This document shows positions 35,300 to 46,132 of a stretch of 64,000 bases of DNA, piece by piece (the stretch's first letter is position 1; the number at the start of each line of letters is the position of its first letter). The DNA comes from Chlorocebus sabaeus (taxonomy: Eukaryota > Chordata > Mammalia > Primates > Cercopithecidae): NCBI RefSeq assembly GCF_047675955.1, contig NC_132931.1, positions 1,612,001 through 1,676,000 of the forward strand, given 5' to 3'. The notes below the pieces were generated by a model. The model saw only the letters and a list, made by a program, of their open reading frames with translations. It did no database searches and was not told the DNA's origin. The position numbers and the translations under genes were made by a program.

Positions 35300-35500
35300 T
35301 CTTCTTTGGTAAAGTGTCTGTTGAGGTTTTTTGCTCATTTTTAAGTTGGGTGTTTTGTTTTCTGACAACTGAGTTTTGAGAGTTCTTTATACATTCTGGG
35401 TATGTAAGTTCTTTGCCAAATTGGTGATTTGCTGCAAGTATGTTCTCCCATTCTGTAGCTTGTCTTTTTATTTTCTAAACAGTTATTCCCAGAGCAAAAT

Positions 35501-37439
35501 GTTTTGTTGCCAAGTTCGGGATGCAGATTCTGTGGGCTGTGGCTTTAATGTCAGTTCATTGTTCAGAGTTTTGTAGTGCTGTTTCCATCTGTTTCATGCA
35601 TGTGCTGATCTGAGATCTGCATAGTGGTCTCTCTGTTAGTCTCAATTTAGAAACCTTTGGTACTGAATAGCATCAGATCCATGCATATGCAGCCTAAGGG
35701 TAAGCCTAGAAATTGCTTTCCTGAGTTCTCCTCAGCAATTTTTCCCATACTTTTTGTTCCCCAGGAGCTCATATTTCCTTTCTTTGTCCAGAAAACTGTG
35801 GATTTAGTTATCCCACTCTGTCATGTCCTTCCACCACTGCCTGTACGTTTGAGACCAAGGATAGATATTGGGAAAAATCCATAGTTCTCCTGCCTCAGAG
35901 TTTGGCTGCTGTACTCTCTCCTTTCAGCCATAGCTGCAGACAAAGCACACGATTGCTGGGCACTGGCTCAAGAGAAAGTGGGGATGGTAAGTGGAGAGAT
36001 CCCCATATTCTCCCTGGCTGTTATGAGTTCCCTTTCACATGCCTGGAGCCCGATCTAGAGGAGCTTTCTGTGTGCTGTGGGGCCCATTTCCAGGTTGGCT
36101 GGTGGTATTGGATGGGAGAAGGAGGTAATCTCTTAGACGGCTGGGTGATACTTCCAATTCTGGTCTTCCCCACTTCTGCATTTTGCTTTTCAGAATCCTC
36201 AAAAGTAGTGCACAGTGCATACTGTCCAGGTTTGATAGCTGGGTGAAATCTGTGAGGCCTCTCTCCCCAGCAACTGCAATCGCTGTGCTCAATTTTTCTT
36301 CCTTGTTTTCATTTATGCCTGACTTCCTTCTAGCTGTCACCCCTGTGTCTGCACACCTTAAATATTCAGCCAAAGATTGTTGTTCGTTCAGACAAAGATT
36401 GAGATTGCGCCCAAACATCTCAGTCTTTAGTTAGGCTTCCACTCTGATCAGCAGAGCCTGTGCATGCACAGAGGAGATACAGGAGAAACCTGCAAAAATA
36501 AGAGCAAAGTTAGAGGGGAGGGCTTGAAATTTGAGTTCATTCCTTGATCTGGACATAGATGCATCGCAGAAAGTGGAAGTTTTGTCCATCTTTACAGTTG
36601 CTTTTGCAGGAGGGGATTTATTTTCCTTCTCACTTGGTCATGCTAGAAGACAGAACTCTAAATCTCAAGTTTTATGTCTTAAGATAGAGATCTTACCACG
36701 CTTTCCCCTTTTCAGGAGCTTTCAGTGTTGACTTTCAGTCCAGACTCTGTAGCTTAGAGTTTTAAAAAGCCATCATGATTTGACTTCCCACCTAACTTGT
36801 TTAGTTTACCTTCTGTCTATACAAATCATTCATATTTTACATTTGCCTTCCTGCTTCTGAGCTTTTTGTGAAAGGCATCCTTCCTGTCCAGAATGTCCTT
36901 CCTCTTTCTGTCATCTTTCCGAGACCCTTTCAACACAAGGCTCTTTAAGGCCTGTCACCAGCATCCCCAAGTGGTCTCTATACTCCCTATGTCAGAAGTC
37001 CTATGTCTGTTGCTTCCCAACAGTTTCCTAACACTCTCTTTTTCTGCATTTTTCAGTCTGCCTGTGCTTTTGGTTATGAGCTTCATGAGGGCAAGGACGT
37101 GCTCTATCAGTTGCATCACCAGTGCCATCTAGCTCAATTCTCTGCACACAGTTGGCACTTAGTAAATGTTTGAGTTAAATTAATAAGATCCCCAAGATAT
37201 AGGGCTTAATTTTATCTGCACATGTGTGTCTCTTGAATGAATGGTGAGGAGTGCTGCTTTTTTTCTGTGCTTGTTTGGCAGTTTGTTATTGTGGAGAAGA
37301 ATGAAGACCATGTGGTTTCAGTTTGAAAGGAAATTGTTGCATAGCGATTTACCATACAGCTGTGAGACTATGAACAAATGAGTTTAAATATTACACAGTA
37401 GAAAAGAAAACTGACTTTGGAAATTATGATATTATTTCA
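35501..37439. other. Unassigned intronic sequence
   Basis: Nearly 2 kb with no confident repeat or exon. Parts (35700-36420) may be further old L1. An L2-like scrap lies near 37080-37180 (TTGGCACTTAGTAAATGTTT). Confidence 0.4.
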
Positions 37440-37735
37440 ATTTTTTTTCTCTCCTCTTCTTTCTAGACAAGGCCTCGCTCTGTCACCCAGGCTGGAGTGA
37501 AGTGGTGTAATCATGGCTCACTGCAGCCTCCAACTCCTGGGCTGAGGCAGTCCTCCTATCTCAGCCTCCCGAGTAGCTGGAACTATAGGCATACACCATC
37601 ACACCCAGCTAGTTTTTGCATTTTTTGGTAGAGATGGGGTCTTGCTGTGTTGCCGAGGCTGGTCCTGAACTCCTAGCCTCAAGTGATCCTCCCACCTTGG
37701 CCTCCCAAAGTGGCATGAGCCACTGTGTGCATCCT
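37440..37735 (-). mobile_element. Antisense Alu
   Basis: CTAGACAAGGCCTCGCTC to GCCACTGTGTGCATCC. Old. Confidence 0.85.
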
Positions 37736-38585
37736 GGGTTTGTTTTTTTACAGTAGCCATCCTAATGGGTATGAAATGATATCTTATTGTGGTTTTGATT
37801 TGCATTTCTGTGATGATTAGTGATGCTGAGCATTTTTTCACTTGTTTGTTGTCTGTTGGTATATCTTTGGAGAATTGTCTTGAAGTCCTTTTCCCATTTG
37901 TTAACCAGATTATCTTGGTTTTTTTGTTATTGAGTGGTCAGGGTTCCTTTATATTCTGGATATTAACCCCTTATTAGATATGTGGTTTGCAGATATGTTC
38001 TCTCATTCTGTGTGTTGTTCACAGAATGGCTCACTGCAAGCTCCGCCTCCTGGGTTCACGCCATTCTTCTGCCTCAGCCTGCCGAGTAGCTGGGACTACA
38101 GGTACCCGCCACCACACCTGGCTAATTTTTTTGTATTTTTAGTAGAGACGGGGTTTTACCATGTTAGCCAGGATGGTCTCCGACTCCTGACCTCATAATC
38201 CGCCTGCCTTGGCCTCCCAAAGTGCTGGGATTACAGGCATGAGCCACCGCCAACGCCCGGCTAATTTTTTTGTATTTTTAGTAGAGACAGGGTTTCACCA
38301 TGTTAGCCAGGATGGTCTCGATCTCCTGACCTTATTACCAGCCCCCCTCGGCCTCCCAAAGGGCTGGGATTACGGGCGTGAGCCAGCTCGTCCAGCCTGT
38401 GCAGACATTTTCAAGTTTGATGGAATGTATTTGTCTGACTTTGCTTTTGTTGCCTGTGGTTTTGGTGTCATATTCTAGAAGTCGTTGCAAAATCCAGTGT
38501 CGGGAAGCTTTTCCCCTAAGTTTTCTTCTAGGAGTTTTCTAGTTTCCAGCCTTTACGTTTAAGTCTTTAATGTTAGCCCTTTCTT

Positions 38586-38588
<3 letters not shown>
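37736..38588 (-). mobile_element. Antisense L1M with Alu insertion
   Basis: Reverse ORF2 blocks at 37740-38025 (TGGTTTTGATTTGCATTTC, CTTATTAGATATGTGG) and 38397-38570 (TTTGGTGTCATATTCTAGAA). The gap is filled by antisense Alu sequence. Confidence 0.82.
38026..38396 (-). mobile_element. Antisense Alu pair, partly duplicated
   Basis: Starts abruptly at GGCTCACTGCAAGCTCCGCC, so its 3' part is missing. The CCCGGCTAATTTTTTTG block recurs at 38258 and a second left arm ends at 38396. Confidence 0.85.

Positions 38589-38627
<39 letters not shown>
38589..38627. repeat. Homopolymer T run (about 39)
   Basis: Long T run 240 bp before exon 2, likely variable in length and error-prone in assemblies. Confidence 0.95.
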
Positions 38628-38628
<1 letters not shown>

Positions 38629-38689
38629 TATTTTGGGCGGGGAATAAGTCTTTCATTTGGCTGTGTCATGAAATTTACTATATTTAATA

Positions 38690-38755
38690 TTTCTTTTTTC
38701 TTTCTTCCTCCCCTCCCTCCCTCCCTCCTTCATTTCTTCCTTCCCTCTCTTACAG
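38690..38755 (+). promoter_or_regulatory. RABGEF1: Strong polypyrimidine tract and candidate upstream 3' splice site
   Basis: More than 60 bases of almost pure C and T end in CTCTCTTACAG at 38755. As a 3' splice site it looks stronger than the exon 2 acceptor used for the canonical start. Its use would add 110 nt to exon 2, including an ATG (38771) that is in frame with RABGEF1. Confidence 0.5.
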
Positions 38756-38865
38756 CTTGAAGATAATGGAATGACTCACTTTTTGTTCATAATTGGTAAG
38801 ATTTTAGTTAGTAGAATGATAATCCATTTTCAACAGCACTTTCTTGTTTGTTCATTGGTTAGCAG

Positions 38866-39051
38866 GAAGAAGATGAGCCTGAAGTCTGAACGCCGAGGAA
38901 TTCATGTGGATCAGTCGGACCTCCTGTGCAAGAAAGGATGTGGTTACTACGGCAACCCAGCCTGGCAGGGTTTCTGCTCCAAGTGCTGGAGGGAAGAGTA
39001 CCACAAGGCCAGGCAGAAGCAGATTCAGGAGGACTGGGAGCTGGCAGAGCG
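38866..39051 (+). CDS. RABGEF1: RABGEF1 exon 2: start codon, A20 zinc finger
   Basis: Rabex-5 is the guanine-nucleotide exchange factor for RAB5 on early endosomes and also binds ubiquitin. This exon starts after TTAGCAG. ATG is at 38873-38875 with A at -3. It encodes residues 1-59 plus two bases of codon 60. C19, C23, C35 and C38 (C-x3-C-x11-C-x2-C) form the A20-type zinc finger, with the GYYG and WQGFCSKCW blocks typical of the family. The helix ending ELAER, with Ala58, begins the ubiquitin-interacting helix (MIU). The donor AGCG|GTAAAA is at 39051/39052, phase 2. The frame is free of damage and matches mammalian RABGEF1 as I know it. TAGCAG is itself a tandem acceptor, so the exon may start at 38863 or 38866; both are in the 5' UTR. 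Confidence 0.97.
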
Positions 39052-39349
39052 GTAAAAGGACTTAACTAGGGGTGATTGAACAGTGACGCGACTGGATACG
39101 TAGTTCTGTCACCTTCCAAATGCATTTTTTCACTTCTGCTTTAAGCTATCAGCACGTCAGTTTAATATTAAGGAAAAGGATGTGTTGCCCTCTTCTCAGT
39201 TAACTTTTAATGAACAGCTTTCAGTAGTTTCTTCATTTTGTGTTTGTCTTAACTTCTGATTATTTTCTTTGGGTTGTGTTAGTTTTAGTTCTCACATTTA
39301 GATAATAAGCTCCTTGGAGTGGAAGAATGGAGATAGACATATTTCCTAG

Positions 39350-39425
39350 TGAAGATTAAATGAGCTAATAAATATGTACCCAGTGCAGGGCTTGCAAATG
39401 GCACTCATCAAGCATTATTTCCCTC
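39350..39425 (+). mobile_element. MIR fragment
   Basis: GATTAAATGAGCTAATAAAT, then CAGTGCAGGGCTTGC, matches the 3' half of the MIR core. Confidence 0.65.
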
Positions 39426-39608
39426 ATTCTTTTAATATAATATATTCAGCATTGCATCTAGCTCAGTGATAAAACACAGTAGTAGAAATCTGTTGACTTG
39501 TATATAGTCATTGCATTGTAGAAATTTAACTTTTCTTTAAAAATTAGGTCAAAGGCAGTTGGTATTATCCAGAAAAATAATGATGTTAAAAATTAAAAAT
39601 TAAATGAT

Positions 39609-39900
39609 GAGCCGGGTGCAGTGACTCACGCCTCTAATTCTAGCACTTTGGGAGGCTGAGGCAGGAGGATCACCTGAGGTTAGGAGTTTGAGACCAGCCT
39701 GACCAACATGGTGAAACCTAGTCTCTACTAAAAATATTTAAAAAGTTTGTTGGGTGTGGTGGTGCACATTTGTTATCCCAGCTAATCAGGAGGCTGAGGC
39801 AGGAGAATTGCTTGAACCCAGGTGTTGGAGGTTGCAGTGAGCTGAGATCGTGCCACTGCACTCCAGCCTGGGAGACAGAGTGAGACTCTGCCTCAAAAAA

Positions 39901-39943
<43 letters not shown>

Positions 39944-39945
39944 AT
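39609..39945 (+). mobile_element. Alu with (TAAA)n tail
   Basis: GAGCCGGGTGCAGTGAC head. The tail is an (AAAT) microsatellite of 11 units at 39901-39945. AAATTAAATGATG before and AAATAAATGATGG after are likely target copies. Confidence 0.92.
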
Positions 39946-40439
39946 GATGGGAAGGCTAGTGAGCATAGTAACTAATAAAATGCTCTTTGCCAGAGCATTC
40001 TAGAAATTCTAAAACTGCTTCAACAGAAGAGAGTCAAATGGAATTCTTCCAACTCCTCTAGCTAGTTTTTTGTTTTTTCATCCAGTCAGCCAATATTTGT
40101 TGAGTGACTACTTTGCTGACATCTGTGGTGAACGCAGAGAATTAGAAATCACACATTGCTTTCAGTGACTGTTGTCAATCAAAGAGAGAAAATTTTAGCC
40201 CAGAACATGAATGATCTCCTCAGGGTTTCCCCTGCATGTCTGATGCTGTCAGTAGCAGATCCTGTTTCAAAAACAGAGTAGAGGCCACTAGGCACGAACT
40301 CTGTCAGCTTCATCCCCTCGCCACATAAAAATGTACTAATACCTTTATATTAACTTATTGTCTGTCCCAAAGAAAGAGGTGTCCTGATTCCATCCTCAGG
40401 CTTAGCACCTCCACCTGTGACTTTTGTTCTATTTCTTAC

Positions 40440-40625
40440 TGCTTTTAATTGTGACCCTGCTAAATCACTTGGAAAGTTTGTAAAAGCAGTGACTGCTGGA
40501 CCTTACCCTCAGAGTCTCTGATCTTAGTAGCTTGAGAGTAAGACCAGATAATTTCCATTTCTAACAAGTTGCCTGGTGATGCTGCTGCTGCTGTCTGGGG
40601 AATCACACTTGGAAAATCATTATCT
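40440..40625 (+). mobile_element. MER5-like hAT-Charlie relic
   Basis: AATCACTTGGAAAGTTTGTA, AGAGTCTCTGATC, CATTTCTAACAAGTTGCC and TGGTGATGCTGCTG resemble MER5A/B in order. Confidence 0.65.
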
Positions 40626-40639
40626 TTTAGATAGTGCTT

Positions 40640-40942
40640 GTGTTGTTTTTGTTTGTTTGTTTTGAGACAGGGTCTTGCTCTGTCACCCTGGCTGGAGTGC
40701 AGTGGTGTAGTCTTGACTCACTGCAACCTCAGTTTCCTGGGCTCAAGTGATCCTCCTGCTTCAGCCTCCCAAGTAGCTAGGACTACAGAAGTATGCCACC
40801 ACACCCAGCTAATTTTTATATTTTATGTACAGACAGGGTTTCACCATGTTGTCCAGGCTAGTCTCAAACTCCTGAGCTCAAGTGATCTGGCCACCTTAGC
40901 CTCCCCGCGCTGGGATTACAGGCATGAGCTACCGCACCTGAC
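40640..40942 (-). mobile_element. Antisense Alu
   Basis: (GTTT)n then TTTTGAGACAGGGTC to CGCACCTGACC. It produces a spurious 130-codon frame. Confidence 0.9.
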
Positions 40943-41585
40943 CTGTGTTTGGGAATTAATACAGGTGGTTCACATGCAGCTAATCCAAAGCCAAATTTAT
41001 TGCTTTTATTTATTATTCTCCCCATTCTGAACATTTTCCTCCTAACCCTTCTGATTCAATTAATGGCATCACTATTTACCAAGTTAGCTAAAAAATCTTG
41101 GTTTCATTCTTAATTTCTCCTTCATCTCCCTTGCTACCTACAACTTGACCAAGTTTTGTTTCTTCCAACTCAGAAAAGGCTTTTGAATTTTACCTTTTCT
41201 ACTCCTATTTTCCAGGTACTTATTTTCTTTTACTTAAACCTTTGTAATATACTCTTACTTCTTGTCCCTGTCTCTAGTTTCTCTACCCTTCAAGTTGTTC
41301 ACACAGCTACCTGCATGATCTTTCTAAAGCACAGATCTGACAACGATAACTTCTTGGATTTACAGTCTTTCTTGCTTCCCCACCACATGATGAAATCCAG
41401 AATGTGGGCTTAGCAATCAAGATTCCTTACCCTCTGGTGCCTTACTGTGTATCCAGCATCACCATTCATTACACACCCAGTGCTCTGGCTACATTCAGCT
41501 TGTTGTGAAGCAAACCACAGGCTTGCACATTTGTAGTTCCTCCTTCTTGGAATATCCTTTCACTTAGAATACTATTCGGCCTTAT

Positions 41586-41753
41586 TAGTCAGGCGTGGTG
41601 GTGTATGCCTGTAGTCTCAATAACTTGGAAGGCTGAGGCGTGAGAATCGCTTGAACTCAGGAGGCAGAGGTTGTAATGAGCCGAGATCGTACCATCTCAC
41701 CTCAGCCTGGGCGATGGAGTGACACTCTGTCTCAAAAACAACCCAAAAAAAAG
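41586..41753 (+). mobile_element. Alu right-arm fragment
   Basis: TCAGGCGTGGTGGTGTATGC to CAAAAACAACCC and an A run. GGATCCTATTTATCC follows where TACTATTCGGCCTTATT precedes, with no clear duplication. Confidence 0.8.
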
Positions 41754-42202
41754 GATCCTATTTATCCTTTAAGACCCAGCCCAAACATCACTGTGGTAAG
41801 GCCCCAACAGACTCCCCCAGCAGATTGAGTTGTTCTTTCCTGTGTTCTCACAGCACTCAATGTTTACTCTCTAATGTAGCAGCTGTCCCATTATGTAGCA
41901 TTTGTTTACTTACCTTTTTCTCTGTTCCAGCCTTGAGCTTGTTAGGGAAAAGGACTAGACTTGATTTCTTTCATGTAGCCCTAGAGCAGTTGCTGAATGA
42001 GCATGAGAAGATCCCATTTGAAATCTGTAGTGCATGAAGAGCAGCCCATCCTGTAGCTATGTGAGACCTCAGGCTGATTTGGTATATTTAGTCTCTAGTT
42101 CTAAAATCTTTAGATCCTCCTGAATTAATGCAGTAATAACCTTCAGATAAAGAGAAACCTTGAAGAATATCTAGATCATTCTAATCCTTTCTTGAATTGC
42201 AG

Positions 42203-42369
42203 ACTCCAGCGGGAGGAAGAAGAGGCCTTTGCCAGCAGTCAGAGCAGCCAAGGGGCCCAATCCCTCACATTCTCCAAGTTTGAAGAAAAGAAAACCAACG
42301 AGAAGACCCGTAAGGTTACCACAGTGAAGAAATTCTTCAGTGCGTCTTCCAGGGTCGGATCAAAGAAGG
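42203..42369 (+). CDS. RABGEF1: RABGEF1 exon 3: MIU helix end and linker
   Basis: The acceptor TTGAATTGCAG ends at 42202. The first base completes Arg60 (CG|A), 55 codons give residues 61-115, and one G starts codon 116, so the exon is phase 2 in, phase 1 out. It opens with LQREEEEAFASSQ, the second half of the ubiquitin-interacting helix begun in exon 2. The rest, rich in Lys, Ser and Thr (KFEEKKTNEKTRK, KKFFSASSR), is the basic linker reported to help endosomal membrane targeting. The donor AAGG|GTAATG is at 42369/42370. No frameshift or stop, and the sequence agrees with mammalian orthologues. Confidence 0.96.
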
Positions 42370-43384
42370 GTAATGTTCTGATACTCTTTTTTTCTTCTCT
42401 GCCTGAGTGAGACACAGAGTAGATCCACAATGCTCACAGGCTCAGCTTTGTAATTTCTGTCAACTTTTTGAGAATATCAGCTCAGATTTGAGACTGAAAG
42501 TGGGTTTGAGGGTCAGACAATATATGAAACCAATACTCTCTTTGGTTGAAAGACATTGTGTTTTAGAGAAATTTGTTTATAGGAGGAATAAAGAGAATTG
42601 AAATAAGTAGTTTTGTTTATGAAATTCATCCCCATCCAAATGACTTTATCTCTTTGGATGTTTTGTTTTTTTGTGTCTTTATTTGTGGATCCTGGTTTGT
42701 TCTGTGGTGTAATACCCTCATTGTTCACAGCTTGTCAGAAATGGTGATTTCTAGGCTTGAAAGTCATCTGAGAGAGATTTTCTGCTCGAGAGCTTATTTG
42801 AGAGACAACTTGTGTCTTGAGAAAAGTGTATTGAGAAAATATAGGAAAAGGCCCACGTTGGGCTCCTGGGGGGATGAGAGTGAGCCGTAGTAGTTATTTT
42901 CCAGTGCATGGATTTGTATGTAGGTGATCATATTCACCCTGCTTCTTAAAATGCCATGTAACTAGCAAGAGGATTGTCACTTAAGTCACAGTTGTTCTAC
43001 GATTGAGCAGCCTAGCCAGTTGAAGTGGCCCAACGTGAAGCAGGAAAGAATCTTTGTTGTCAGGCCTCAGTCTCTGAAAATGTATGTTGTTACTCAGAGT
43101 TATGCAGTCAATGTGAAATAATGAGGGAGACTGGGAACCACCACTGATGCTGTCAGAAGACCTGTTCTCTGGGAGCCCCCTCACTTGCTCCCCAGTTCCT
43201 ACCCTGGGGTAATTGTAATGAGGTCTTCTCTCCTGGAGGCAACGGAATGAAAAATAAGATAGTGTTACCCCTTAAGATCCTTGCCGGTCTTCTAGGTTTT
43301 GTGACTTTTGCTGTTTCCTTTTGTTTTATTAAAAGGAAATATTGCTCATAACCAAAAACACACTTCTCTTTAAGACATGGATAC

Positions 43385-43718
43385 CAGGCCTGGTGCGGTA
43401 GCTCAAGCCTATAATCTCAGCACTTTGGGAGGCCAGGACAGATGGATTTCCTGAGCTCAGGAGTTTTTGAGACCAGCCTGGGCAACATAAAACCCCATCT
43501 CTACAAAAAATAGAAAACCCCGTCTCTACAAAAAATAGAAAAATAATCCAGGCACAGTGGCATGTGCCTGTAGTCCCAGCTGAGGCCAGGAGGCTGAGGC
43601 AGGAGAATCATTTGAACCCAGGAGGTGGAGGTTGCAGTGAGCCAAAATGGTGCCATTGCACTCCAGCCTGGGTGACAGAGCAAGATCCTGTCTAAAAAAA
43701 GGAAAGAAAAGAAAAAAG
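43385..43718 (+). mobile_element. Alu with 25-bp internal duplication
   Basis: ACCCCATCTCTACAAAAAAT is followed directly by ACCCCGTCTCTACAAAAAAT (43489-43539), a tandem copy inside the left arm. A-rich tail of AAAGAAAAG. Confidence 0.88.
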
Positions 43719-43869
43719 ATGGATTATATGATGAATTTGAAGTTGTTTCTTGGTTGGTTGCCAGTTGTAGCAATTTTGTCTCTACGAAAAACGAGGAAAA
43801 AAATTAGTTCCTGCCAGAGATTAAATAAGAATGTATTGGGCTCATGATTTATTTATTAGAAGGTGGAAT

Positions 43870-44095
43870 AGACAGATAGTAAGGTGACTTTGGAATCACC
43901 CCTAGTTTGAGTCCTAACTTTGTCATTTACCAGCTTTGTGACCCTGGGTGTACTAACGACTCCGAGTCCTGTCAACAGTGAGGGACAGTAATACCTACCA
44001 GAGGCATGTGATGAGGGTTCAGTGAGTTAATGTGCGTAAAGAGCTTAGCACAGTGCCTGACACACACAGTAGATTTCCAGTAAGTGTTAGCTGTT
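43870..44095 (+). mobile_element. MIR
   Basis: TTTGTCATTTACCAGCTTTG, TGACCCTGGG, GAGTTAATGTGCGTAAAGAG and CAGTGCCTGACACA trace nearly the full MIR consensus. Confidence 0.88.
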
Positions 44096-44264
44096 TTAAA
44101 ATGCAAGTTATTCTTCTGATACAATAATCTTGCAGGGAGCGCAAGGGCATTTACTATTAAGACCACTCATTCCTATTTAGCTTAAGGTCTGTTTCTTGAT
44201 GATATGTAGTGAAATAAGTATTTATAGCAGATAAAATAATTTTAAAAATTATAAAATTATCAGC

Positions 44265-44385
44265 TCTAACAGCCTCATTTTGCAGGTGACAGTATGAAAG
44301 TCCATAAAGGTTAACTAATTTACCCAAGGTTGCACAATGAGTTTGTGTATGAGATCTTGGGTCTCCTAATTCCTGGGTCTATATT
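44265..44385. mobile_element. MIR/L2-like fragment
   Basis: CTCATTTTGCAGGTGACAG, ACCCAAGGTTGCACAATGAG. Too decayed to assign to one family. Confidence 0.5.
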
Positions 44386-44631
44386 TTTCCATTATATTCC
44401 TTTATCCAATGTGTATACTTCAGAAACTCAGGTTATTTAATATATATCATAAATAATATATATATGAAATTTCTGTTACTTAAGTACATAATCGTCATTT
44501 ATATTCACTGACTCTCCTTGGTGGTTTTAAAAACCTGTGGCCCAAAAGCCTCTGTACAGTGTGCATTATACTATGGAAAGAAGATTTACAATTTAGTACA
44601 GAGTCTGTACTTTAAAAAGAAACAATTCTGG

Positions 44632-44805
44632 AGCTGGGTGCCGTGGCTTGTACCTACCTATAATCCCAGCTATTTGCAAGACTAAGGTAGGAGGATTACA
44701 TGAGCTCAGGAGTTAGTGGCTTCAGTGAGCTGTGATTGTGCCACTGTATTCCAGCCTGGGCATCAGAGTGAGACACCAACATTAAAAAAAGTAATTAATT
44801 AAAAA
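44632..44805 (+). mobile_element. Old Alu fragment
   Basis: GCTGGGTGCCGTGGCTTG joins right-arm sequence AGCTATTTGCAAGAC, so the middle is deleted. A-rich tail. Confidence 0.75.
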
Positions 44806-45621
44806 AGAAAGAATCCAAGTGAATTTTGTTTTAAAAAATATGTATGCAGAATGGTTTTTACTTTTGTTCTTGTCTCCCCACCGCCCCCCATCTTTTTGAA
44901 TGTTAGATTTGTACTTTAGATATTTTGTTCTTTAGTTGCTTGTTGTCTGTAGAAAGCTTTTGGGGATAAAGACCGTAAAGTATTTTAAAAATTCATGTTA
45001 GAAAAGAAGATTCCATTATGTCTTTGTTTCACAGACCACTTAATATAACTTAGCCAGGTAAATTTTGCATTTCACACTGATTACTTCTTTGGCCATTGTG
45101 TGTGGATAAGGTTAGCCTGAGTGCAGTTTTAATGTATTGGGTCTAGACTAGAAACAGATTTTTTGTATTCCGTATTCTTGATCTTCTTTAGTCTGTGATG
45201 CCCTTGCTCTTGGTATTTTACTTGTTTCTATTAGTAGCATAAAGGAAAGCTTTTATGCCATACATAAGAACTTGGTAGCAGACAAAATACAAATAACCTT
45301 CTACGGAATTTGAAGATATTTTCACATTCTTGTAGAGTTGGATACGCCTTCAGAGAAAGTACATGGAATATCTTGACTGTAAAGACTCAGTTACAGTGTT
45401 TTAGTCTGCACAGTCAGGGTGAGTGAGCTGTGTAGAGGAAGTCACAGTGGTTGGCCAAGCTGAGATACTTGCTTATACATTCCAAAGTGCCCTTTTCTTT
45501 CAGAACTCCTATAATCTTGTCATCCCAAGTATCATCTTATGTACCTCTTTCACGAATGGATCTGAAGACAGTGGTCCTACAAAGCATATCTTTTCTTTTT
45601 TAGAGTTAAAATACCAATACT

Positions 45622-45915
45622 GGCTGGGTGTGGTGGCTCACACCTGTAATCCCAGCACTTTGGGAGGCTGAGGCAGGTGGATCACGAGGTCAGGAGATCG
45701 AGACCATCCTGGCTAACCCGGTGAAACCCCGTCTCTACTAAAAATACAAAAAATTAGCCGGACGTGGTGGCGGGCCCCTGTAGTCCCAGCTACTCGGGAG
45801 GCTGAGGCAGGAGAATGGCGTGAACCCGGGAGGTGGAGCTTGCAGTGAGCCGAGACCACGCCACTGCACTCCAGCCTGGGCAACAGAGCCAGACTCCGTC
45901 TCAAAAAAAAAAAAA
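45622..45915 (+). mobile_element. AluY
   Basis: Near-consensus from GGCTGGGTGTGG to an A run. AATACCAATAC at both edges (45611, 45914) is the target duplication. It keeps human-type GCGTGAACCC, unlike the AluYR copies. Confidence 0.93.
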
Positions 45916-46132
45916 TACCAATACCACCCAGACCTTAGACTCTAAATACTATTATTCTTTAAAGTGAACCAGGGCTTCTTGGAGAAATGACTGATTCTGG
46001 GACTGGGGCAGGGAAAAAAGGCCCCTTCAATATTTTGAGGACATTTCAGAAGATCCAGAAGCCAGCTTGGAGGGGTTTCCACTGACCAAGTCTGGGATAA
46101 TTTGAATGTCCAAATAAATAAGGACAATAAGG

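Larger units (their letters stand above)
33290..35500 (-). mobile_element. Antisense L1M mosaic with three later insertions
   Basis: L1M 3' UTR and ORF2 in reverse appear in four blocks: 33290-33433, 34113-34507, 34733-34845 and 35300-35500. GGAATTATACAGTG before the first break continues as CTGGCTTCTATCAGC after it, as in intact L1M. The breaks are an MLT1A LTR, an Alu and an unclassified segment. Confidence 0.8.
8002..38865 (+). other. RABGEF1: RABGEF1 intron 1 (about 30.9 kb)
   Basis: Runs from the GTACGG donor to the TTAGCAG acceptor. It holds more than thirty Alu pieces, antisense L1 remnants, two solo MaLR LTRs and a CHCHD2 processed pseudogene. Stretches without a recognised repeat lie at about 9380-9823, 11598-12079, 12571-12903, 13359-14761, 15319-15829, 16537-17359, 17653-18232, 19455-20329, 21771-22400, 23520-24960, 26822-27179, 30911-32030, 32223-32615 and 35500-37439. 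No coding exon is recognisable in any of them. Confidence 0.75.
39052..42202 (+). other. RABGEF1: RABGEF1 intron 2 (about 3.2 kb)
   Basis: Bounded by GTAAAA and TTGAATTGCAG. It contains MIR, Alu and MER5-like pieces. Unique sequence at 39060-39340, 40000-40430, 40943-41585 and 41754-42202 shows no exon. Confidence 0.85.
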
